From: Lateolabrax maculatus
Lineage: Eukaryota; Chordata; Actinopteri; Acropomatiformes; Lateolabracidae
Direction: 5' to 3'
Assembly (NCBI GenBank): GCA_031216445.1
Contig: CM062213.1
Coordinates: 4,850,001 to 4,914,000 of the forward strand
DNA length: 64,000 bases
Shown here: one piece after another, positions 56,840-64,000 of the stretch
How the letters are laid out: each line of letters starts with the position of its first letter
Position numbering within the stretch: position 1 is the first letter of the stretch
Notes under the pieces: model-generated
Told to the model about the DNA's origin: nothing
The model's database searches: none
What the model saw: only the letters and a program-made list of their open reading frames with translations
Program-made: the position numbers and the translations under genes

Positions 56840-58035
56840 GCACCCTGCCCCCGACCAACGCGCCATCGGAGTCAAGCTACCCACCAGAACCCAACCAACC
56901 ATCCAAGAGCAAGAAGGAGCCGAGCCGCCAGTCTACCGGTACCGGCAAGCACCACCATTCCAAGCACCGTCACCGCTCCCCCAACAAGAAAACCAGCAAG
57001 GGAAAACACCATGGGAAGAAGTCCACGGGGAAGGACCAACCCAAGCAGTTCAAGAAGAAGGATGACAAGGGAAGTGACGGCCACCGCCACCATTCCAGCG
57101 GGCACCACCGTGGTCGCCACCGTTCGCCTGTCAAGGGGCACAGTCGGTCGCGCAGCGTGGAAAACACCCTGGATGGCCGTCATGGGGGACACCGCCGAGG
57201 TCGCTCCCCTGACAGACGCCACGGCCAACACTCCTCCTCTCATCAGCGCCACCGCTCTCCCTACCGCTCTCCTTACCGCTCGCCTCACCGCCACAGGTCC
57301 CCCCACCGCTCCCGGCACCACTCCCCAGCCAGACGCCGCGCCCACTCCTCAGACCCCTACCGCCGGAACACCTCCCCAGAGAGACAGAACCGCAGCAACG
57401 AGAAGCCCAACGGGGACGAGGCCGTATTGAAGGAGCCACTCAAGACTCCTGAACCCAGCTTCACTTTCGAGAACAGCATCCTCTGTGAGCCCCCGGCCCT
57501 GGACCGCCTGAACAGGGAGCCCAAGCTTCCACTGCTGCGCAGGGACGAGCGCCTGTACGGTGAGGACAGTCTGCTGATGAAAGCCTCCTCCATGGAGACA
57601 GCCTACAGGGGGGACAGTCTGCTGAAGGACGTGGCTTCCCGCGGCCAGAGAGACGCCTACAGAGACACCACCCTGCCCAGAGTGCGCACCCCCGACTCAG
57701 ATTCAGCCTACAAGAGGTACAGCTCGCTGCTGAGGGGGCGCTCACCGGAGAGGACGGAGAGGGATGGGCGCTACGCCAGCCGAGGTAGTTCCCCCGAGGT
57801 GCTGTACCGAACCCGCAGTCTGGGACGAGACATCTCCCCGGTCAGGAGCCTCAGAAGGGACGACTCGGAGGACGAAGAGGATGATGACTATTTTGTGGCG
57901 GCTAAGGTCAAAGAGTACTACAGCACGCTCAAGACCAACACCAACACCAACACCAACACCGGTCGCTCATCCAGGCCCACGATCCCCGAGCCCAAGAAGA
58001 CCTACAAGGACAACCCCAAAGACCTGAGCATCTGA
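56774..58035 (+). CDS. magi1: MAGI1 last exon: long basic His/Arg/Ser-rich tail (MAGI1c-like)
   Basis: Spliced directly from exon 21 (VPEY-DGSPNDSS), this 1,262-nt exon encodes 420 residues to TGA 58033-58035. SESSYPPEPNQPS aligns with mammalian LESSYPPDLHKSS. A very basic low-complexity region (KHHHSKHRHRSPNKK, RSPYRSPYRSPHRHR) and SRSVENTLDGR (mammalian TRSADNTLERR) follow. The distal part is less repetitive, with RTRSLGRDISP, an acidic DDSEDEEDDDYF and YYSTLK. It ends GRSSRPTIPEP...YKDNPKDLSI. The long basic tail marks the MAGI1c-type form, which has been described as nuclear-enriched. C-terminal DLSI could be a class II PDZ ligand. Confidence 0.96.
57934..57960 (+). repeat. magi1: coding ACCAAC hexanucleotide repeat
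   Basis: Nine codons alternate Thr and Asn (ACC AAC, 4.5 units) inside the tail, without synonymous variation, which suggests recent slippage expansion. Confidence 0.9.
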
Positions 58036-58132
58036 TTGGACAGCTGTAACCCAATCACAGCCACTACCCACAAAACACCTCAAGTACTCACTCCCATTAA
58101 CACTTGGTTCTACAGAAATGCACCCACTTGTG

Positions 58133-58133
<1 letters not shown>

Positions 58134-58175
<42 letters not shown>
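58134..58175. repeat. (CA)n microsatellite in 3' UTR
   Basis: About 21 CA units roughly 100 bases after the stop codon. Confidence 0.95.
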
Positions 58176-58177
<2 letters not shown>

Positions 58178-58570
58178 ACACTCATAGACACACACATTAT
58201 GTAACAATGTTGAGTTACTAACAAGACAGTGATTCCAAAATGACTTTTGAAAGCTGTTTTTTTCCTTTCTTTTTTTAATTGTATGTTTGTTTGTTTTTCT
58301 CCTCGTTTTTGGTTAAGCATTCTACATTTACAGTAACACAGACTTTTACAGAAAATGTAAAACCATAAAAAACAATGATGTGCCTAACAGTTCCATTAAT
58401 GAGCGACATTTTGTTTTTGATTTGATATGTGACGGGCGTTTTGTGCCGCACTGTCAGATGATGAAATGTATGTACTTTTCCACGAGGATCCCATGGAAGT
58501 ACCACGCACCTGGATCACTGTAACCGGTGCTCACAATGATGCTGTGCATGTCGTTACCGGTTTCAATGTC

Positions 58571-58642
58571 TGTTTCTCTCTCTATCTCTCTGTTCTACCT
58601 CTCTCTGTCGTTCTCTCTCTCCCACCTTTATTCTCTCTCTCC

Positions 58643-58673
<31 letters not shown>

Positions 58674-58676
58674 CCC
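58571..58676. repeat. (CT)n-rich tract in 3' UTR
   Basis: A pyrimidine-rich run ending in about 14 CT units, a likely PTB-type binding substrate in the transcript. Confidence 0.9.
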
Positions 58677-58839
58677 AGTGCCACTGTTTTTTAGACATTT
58701 GACCAGACTATAGCACAAGCCTGCATTTGTTTGTATATTTTTGACAGTTTGCAGTATGTGTACATTCAGAGGTGATCATTTTAAATGAATGAAGGGAAAA
58801 TTAAAAGTTAAACTATGATGACGATGATGATGATGTTAA

Positions 58840-58845
58840 AATAAA
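58840..58845 (+). terminator. magi1: poly(A) signal AATAAA of magi1
   Basis: Canonical hexamer followed, about 25 bases on, by a GT-rich element (GTGTGTGTTTGTTTTGG) suited to CstF. It is the best placed end of the long transcript, about 800 bases after the stop. Confidence 0.75.
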
Positions 58846-59833
58846 ATAATATATTCAACAAATGAACAAGTGTGTGTTTGTTTTGGTTCTGTCTCTTTGG
58901 TTATCAAAGCCATTAGAATCATTTTGGGATTTGAGTTAAGTTATTAAAGTTCCTAACAGCTTTAACAATACAAACAGAGTGTAAGTATCATAGCAAAGCA
59001 GATATTGGGTGGCAGGTAGAAAGAGCCTGTACCGAGCTCTCATCATTTGGGCAAAGAAAAGACAAAAGAGTGAGGAGTCTGACGTTAAGTCAGGCCTCCC
59101 AAAAATGTGTCTGTGTGTGTGTGGAAATAAAGTCTTTGAAGAGAAGTAAAGCAAAGAGCTTCCATCCTTTCGCAACATCAAAGCCTGGATAGAGCAGTCT
59201 TAAAGAAATGTTCCTCCTCTCACTTCTCACTTTGATTTGCGCCTTTTTCTATGCCCTATTTCTCCCGTTGTCCTCAACAGTCCTTTGCCCTCTTCATGTA
59301 TCCACTCTGTTTGCTGAAAGTTTTTTCAGCAGACAACAGGGAAGCTGCGTCCCTATTTCAGGACAGTGACAGCGGTAGGTCGGGGATGACGGTGGGGAGG
59401 GTAGTGTTATGTTTTTTTCCATTTTTTTTTTCTCCCTAGAAACAACAACGGGGGAGATGAGGGAAAAACAGCAGAGAACACAGTGGTCACTCCTGGTGAC
59501 CTGCGAATGCCAGCAGAGATTTAGTGCTGCAGAAGAATGGAATATTTTCTCTGGCGGTGCTTGATACTGATGATATAGAAAGATACAGAAAGATGAGGCA
59601 CAGCATGTATTTTCATCTGCTGGATTCAGCCCAAGCTTCATGAGAAAAGTTTTTTTTTACTTTTATCTTTTATATTTTACTGTAATATTAACTGACATTC
59701 AGCTTTAAGATACTGGCATTCAAATATTCAAGAAGGCGTTTGTGTTTACTTATTCTATGATATATTTATATTTACCTTTCTCACACTCACTTAAAACATT
59801 GGATGCATGTATATGTGTTTAAACATGGGGAGA

Positions 59834-59839
59834 AATAAA
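59834..59839 (+). terminator. possible distal poly(A) signal
   Basis: AATAAA followed by T-rich sequence about 1 kb beyond the main site. It could end a longer magi1 3' UTR; there is no direct support. Confidence 0.25.
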
Positions 59840-60257
59840 GATTTTCTGAGCTTACATCATATGTAGTTTCTTTCCAGTTGCTACAGCACATGCCAGGGTA
59901 CTTAATACCATATGTTCAAATGTGTCTGACTTCAAGATTACCCTGTGGACACAATCTGCAGCTCATAAGAGGAAATGGGAAGCAGAGATGAAGCATCACG
60001 ATCAAACAGCAACATATCAGAGCTTTTTTTGGCCCAGTTTTCCTGCGATTCAACAGGGCCTCAATGCATTTTACTCCTTTTGATGAAATGATCTAAAAGG
60101 GTTTTTACATGGCTTCATTAATGGATTTTGCTGGATCTGGTTAGAGACACATGCATTTATTTTTTTATTTTTTTATTATTTATTGCAAAATGTGATTTGC
60201 ACAGAAGGAGGGTTATTGTAAATGAATACCTATAATTAAATATCATGTTCCTTTTGT

Positions 60258-60259
60258 AT

Positions 60260-60290
<31 letters not shown>

Positions 60291-60319
60291 ATTATATAAT
60301 ATAATAACTAATATATAAT
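60258..60319. repeat. (AT)n-rich tract
   Basis: AT repeat flanked by ATTATAT and ATAATATA arms that are mutually complementary, so the whole can fold as a hairpin. Confidence 0.9.
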
Positions 60320-60798
60320 TAGGTCCGTTTTTTACTCTGGGGTCTTATTCAGAACAGACTGTGGTCCACAAAGAGACAAAGAAGAGAAGAGTATCCTACA
60401 AACACGTCTCCTTTCTCTCTCCTCTAACACAGTGAAGGGGAAGCAGCTTCTAAATAATGGATGTAATCCACTTTCCAGCACCGAAACACTCTCCTCCCCA
60501 CTCTTTAAATCTCGCTCTCGCTCTTTATCAGGACATACTCCACTCCTTCTCATCATCAAATGCAGGAAGAGAGCTCCATGTTTTATTGCTTGTGCGACCC
60601 CAGAAATGATTAACAGCCCGTGTCTGGTGACAATTTATCATGTCAGTCCCAGGCAGGAGGAGGAGACGGTGATGAAATGTCCAATAACAACATGACTACA
60701 GCCCAGCGCGGCGACAGCCAGCAGGGTCAAGCCTCCATTCTCCCATCAGCTCGGCTCCAGGTGCTCCCGCTCTGACCTTGGAGACCCTCTGCTCCCCC

Positions 60799-60812
60799 GT
60801 TGCCATGGAAAC
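60799..60812. promoter_or_regulatory. X-box-like (RFX) site
   Basis: GTTGCCATGGAAAC fits the RFX consensus with one mismatch in the right half site. It lies in GC-richer, non-repetitive sequence (60600-60860) about 2 kb after the gene. Confidence 0.4.
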
Positions 60813-61649
60813 ACCAACGCAATGGGCTTTTTCCTCAAGCTGGCTGGAGCAGACGAGAGTTGTAGACGCGTAAACAAGGCTGAGGGAGGAAAGTAAATGA
60901 AAAGAAAATAAGAGTGCAGGGTTATTTTTGGCTGTGTGCTCAAGATTCCAAGATGCCTTCACTCAAGAGATGAGAGAAAGTTTCTAAATTTCTAAGTTGC
61001 TTCTCTCACAGGAAGCTCAGCACCCTATATAACAAGCCTGTTGTGTCTCCCACTGCTGTCATGTCATGGGCAGCCACGCTGCAGTCACGTTGTAGCTGTC
61101 CTAATACTGTATCTGTCTCATGCTCAGCTGTGCATGGAAATTGGCCTTCTCGGTGAGAGAGGTGTGGTGGAGGAATGTGTTGTGGCTGGGTGTGTTGTTC
61201 TTATCATGGTTACAATAACAGCACTCAATAGGATATGGTTTAACGCTTGAGGCTATTCTGGTGCATGGCTTTATTAAGTAGAAAAATGGCTGCAGCCTCT
61301 TGCAGTTTCACACCAATCAATCAACAGCTGTTAAAAAGAAATCCACAGGCACCCTGTTTCATAAAATTGGAGTCTGTCATTTTTAATTAAATTGTGACTT
61401 TATTCTTTTAGTTGGAGCCATCCAGACTTTTATTTTATCCAAGTGCTATCTTGATAGATATCTTTGGCAAACCATTCAAAAATTCTGACACTTGATTGTT
61501 TAATTTTCCTTAACAGCTGGTAGTTTTGTGCTTGATTCAAATTTCATCTCCCCAGATTAAATTATGAGACCCCAACGACTCTCCTCAGAACTATATGCAT
61601 TTATTTGTGTTTATTTGTACTTATGCATCCAAACACTATTATTTTTATT

Positions 61650-61990
61650 TATTTATTTATTTTAAAGCTGCATTAATCAATATCTTTAGCCATGCCAGCA
61701 GCCTGGCAATGCCAGTCTGTCAGTCAGTTGGTTCAGACTACATCAGCCCACTGACTTTAATCTACCATTTGAATGAAATGTATTGGATTGCTGTAAAATT
61801 TAGTTGAAATATTTCAAGATCTAGATGATGAATTTAAATGTTTTGTTATTCTGACTTTTCATCTTGCGCTGCTAGCAGGTTAATATAGTTTGGTTCAAAG
61901 TGAAATATCTCTTTGGAACAGCCATTCATGCAGATTTTTTGTTGTGGTTCACTCTCCTCACTCTCATCAATGCCACCTCCAGTGGCAGTG
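61650..61990. mobile_element. probable interspersed fish repeat, fragment
   Basis: Words such as AGCCATGCCAGCAGCCTGGC, CATCAGCCCACTGACTTTAA and ATGAAATGTATTGGATTGCT occur in an order I associate with a common perciform repeat. There is no coding capacity. The identification is from memory and the boundaries are approximate. Confidence 0.35.
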
Positions 61991-62254
61991 GCCTTTTTTT
62001 GTTTTTAGTGAAAAAAATCTGACAAACCAACTGTAGAATACCTGGCCAGCAACAAACAGCAGACAGATAAAGTTAGAAGCTAAAGAGCCAGATATTTCCC
62101 CGGTGGAGGCCAAAAGAAGAGTGGCTACTGGATTTCCATTCATCAGGTGGCCAGAAACACAACTCCAAATGAGTTATAATGTTACTCTGGAGGATATGTA
62201 AATAGGCTCCTTTTTACGTATCAGTGTTATGTCTACAGCTTGTTGACCTTTTAC

Positions 62255-62490
62255 GCAGCAGACATTTTGACTCGCCACAGTAGGAAAACCACAGGTGTTA
62301 CTAATAACATTAACATTGGCTCTGTTTTATTCAAGTGTCCAGATAAGCCATGACACTGAGCCAGCATGCACAACCATGACCCTGAAACCAAATCATTAAT
62401 TTTCATTTTTACACCTGTGCTTTTTCCCACTGTGACATGTTAAAATGTGTTCAGTGAAAAAGACCTATTAATGCAGGTTTAATTAGAGTA
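62255..62490. mobile_element. dispersed repeat, copy 2
   Basis: Second copy of the repeat at 10100-10320, in the same orientation. It shares GCAGACATTTT, ATAAGCCATGACACTGAGCC, AGCATGCACA, ACACCTGTGCTTTTT, GACATG and CAGTGAAAAAG. The sequence just before it (62040-62220) may belong to the same larger element. Confidence 0.65.
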
Positions 62491-63399
62491 AGTGTAATCA
62501 GGTACATGTGTTGCTGCTGTGGGAGAACCAGACAGTTTGGGATTGTACCAACTCTTGTTGGCGCTCGCTCTGGAATATTTGGGTTCATTTGAAAAGGAGT
62601 GGATCAGTGGACTATGCTGCAACGACACTTGGGGAGTTGTAAAATAAATTCACTTTGTTCAATGGAAAAACCGGACATTTTATTTGAAGCACGCGTAAGA
62701 GGCCGGTCACATTCAGTAGAAGTCCATAAGTGGCAGTTTAGGTCAGCAAAAGGTGACTTGTGACTTGATCGAGAAGTCCCAGAGGTGGTTCTAATAGTGG
62801 AGAGTTCATGTCCCCACAATGACCACTGAAGCCACTCTTTTAGAGTTGTCAAGACGCTGAACTTCTGCTTGCCAGGAGGTGTGACTCCTGGCTCCCCTCC
62901 TCTGTTTAAATGTGTGCATGTATGCGTGTCTAATGGGTAAAGAAAGCAAATCCCCCACTTATGCTGAATGTGGTGTGTGGATTCAAGTGTTTTCCCTCTC
63001 ATTAGGTCTCTGTCTCACAACCAAATCCCTCATCTCGTTCCATGCATAAGGTGCTCCTGATCAAAGGCAAAGTACACTTCATGGCAAAAAAAATGCAGTT
63101 TTAAGAGTGACTCATCCACTCTTAGAAAAGAAATGGCACTCTGGAAACTGCCTCGGACTGAACCGATAAAATAGTTATACTGTCATAAGAAATGCATGCG
63201 GAAATGTCAGCTTTGCCTGTTGCACTGTTGAATGATTCATTCCAAACTTTATGTGGGGCCATTCAGTCGTAGTTATTCCAAGACAAATATATACCCAGAC
63301 TTTCCGATCAGTGTTTGGAATATGTTACAAATTGTAGCCAACAATATTAAAAATCTTTTCTTTTTATTGTAATTCATTGTAATTTCCTTGTTCATGGAT

Positions 63400-63690
63400 A
63401 GTGGATAGGTGGTCGACAAACGTTCGTCTTTGACATGGTAGGTCGCTGTTCGTTTCCCGTTTCCTACCAACAGTCAACATTGGTTTCTTTTGAGTAACCA
63501 TGACCACTATCATTCCCTAACTTTACTAAGTGGTGGCTATTGTAACTATGAGAACAAAAGTACCGTAACCTTAATAAAGTAGTAATTTCAGTAATTAGTT
63601 TTTCTAACCTTATGTAAGAACTTATTTTAACCCATATCATGTTGTGTTTGTGCCTAAACCGAACCAAACCATCCTTGGGGCTGCAGCCTC
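63400..63690. mobile_element. possible interspersed repeat remnant
   Basis: CGTTTCCCGTTTCCTACCAA, GTCAACATTGG, GTAACCATGACCACTATC and GCCTAAACCGAACCAAACC recall a repeat found in other fish genomes. Low certainty; no inverted ends are seen. Confidence 0.3.
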
Positions 63691-64000
63691 TTTGACTGCC
63701 AGGGTGGAGGGCTGAAGCAGAAGGATATAAAGGTCAAGGTCAAATGGACAAGAAACATGTAGTTCACAAAGGACTTGTTGTCGATGCCTGGCTTCATGGC
63801 GTAGTAGTCAACACCACAGGATCACAGCATGCCTTCAGGAATGTAACGGGACCAACCAACCAGAGGTGACACAGAGCAAGTGGATGTCATAATTAAGATG
63901 AGGAATGCCCCTGTAACAGCTTGATTTTCCCCAAAATGTAAGTTGCTCATGGAGCTATGTAATCAAGACCACAGAAATGACTGTAATGTGTGTTATGCCT

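Larger units (their letters stand above)
58036..58870 (+). other. magi1: 3' UTR of magi1 long and frame-shifted isoforms
   Basis: From the TGA to just past the AATAAA at 58840. It contains a CA tract (58134-58175) and a long CT tract (58571-58676). For the frame-shifted isoform the UTR begins at 56840 and includes most of the tail-coding sequence. Confidence 0.75.
58871..64000. other. apparently intergenic region downstream of magi1
   Basis: No coding exon with recognisable content is seen on either strand. It contains further AATAAA hexamers (59124, 59834) that might serve longer magi1 transcripts, an AT tract at 60258-60319, an RFX-like site at 60799-60812, repeat-derived sequence at ~61650-62490 and probably ~63400-63690, and a doubled nuclear-receptor half site at 63731-63742. 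Confidence 0.6.

Noticed and set aside
56872..57345. 157-residue - strand frame opposite the last exon
   Set aside because: Antisense shadow of the Arg/His/Ser-rich tail; its Val/Ala/Gly-rich content follows from the codon use of the real gene.
62604..63002. 132-residue - strand frame downstream of the gene
   Set aside because: No recognised domain; it lies in repeat-rich intergenic sequence with no exon signals.

Overview
The window is a vertebrate, almost certainly teleost fish, genomic segment. It has widely spaced coding exons with GT/AG introns, very abundant (CA)n/(TG)n tracts, a decayed fish-type LINE, and several short inverted-repeat elements that I recognise as common in percomorph fish genomes. 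Nothing prokaryotic is present: no operons, rRNA, tRNA or CRISPR.

One gene on the + strand fills bases ~7,600-58,900. It is a fish MAGI1 (membrane-associated guanylate kinase, WW and PDZ domain containing 1), identified by its domain order and by diagnostic strings (SYNDM, ENGEVYFI, INRKTQYENP, KPFFTRN, KPDPFKIWAQSRSMYE, LRSGDELICVDGT, GGREYNMDLYVL, C-terminal DLSI). Its 5' end (promoter, PDZ0, start of the guanylate-kinase-like region) lies upstream of the window. I assemble 21 constitutive-looking coding exons that join in phase without a break. They give 1,571 visible residues: the end of the GuK-like domain, WW1, WW2, then five PDZ domains (PDZ1-5) and a long His/Arg/Ser-rich tail. Two further exons look optional. 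One is a 45-nt in-frame cassette between PDZ2 and PDZ3. The other is an 80-nt frame-shifting exon after PDZ5. Which teleost co-orthologue (magi1a or magi1b) this is cannot be decided here.

Layout: 1-7,637 upstream intron with a decayed LINE; 7,638-25,243 GuK end, WW1, WW2, PDZ1 and PDZ2; 25,244-34,393 a 9.1-kb intron ending in a CpG-rich block that could be an internal promoter with its own first exon; 34,394-37,040 linker exons; 37,041-50,220 PDZ3, PDZ4 and linkers, with two inverted-repeat elements; 51,072-53,922 PDZ5; 53,923-58,035 three alternative C termini; 58,036-58,870 3' UTR and poly(A) signal; 58,870-64,000 apparently intergenic and rich in repeat-derived sequence.

The most interesting observation is at the 3' end. 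Three mutually exclusive C termini can be read: read-through past the PDZ5 exon into an intronic stop with its own poly(A) signal; direct splicing to the last exon, giving the long tail; or inclusion of the 80-nt exon, which shifts the same last exon into another frame and gives a short Thr/Ala/Gln-rich end. Other leads are the CpG-rich internal promoter candidate, a ~29-unit TG tract abutting the PDZ5 acceptor (the arrangement known from CFTR exon 9), and the 45-nt microexon.
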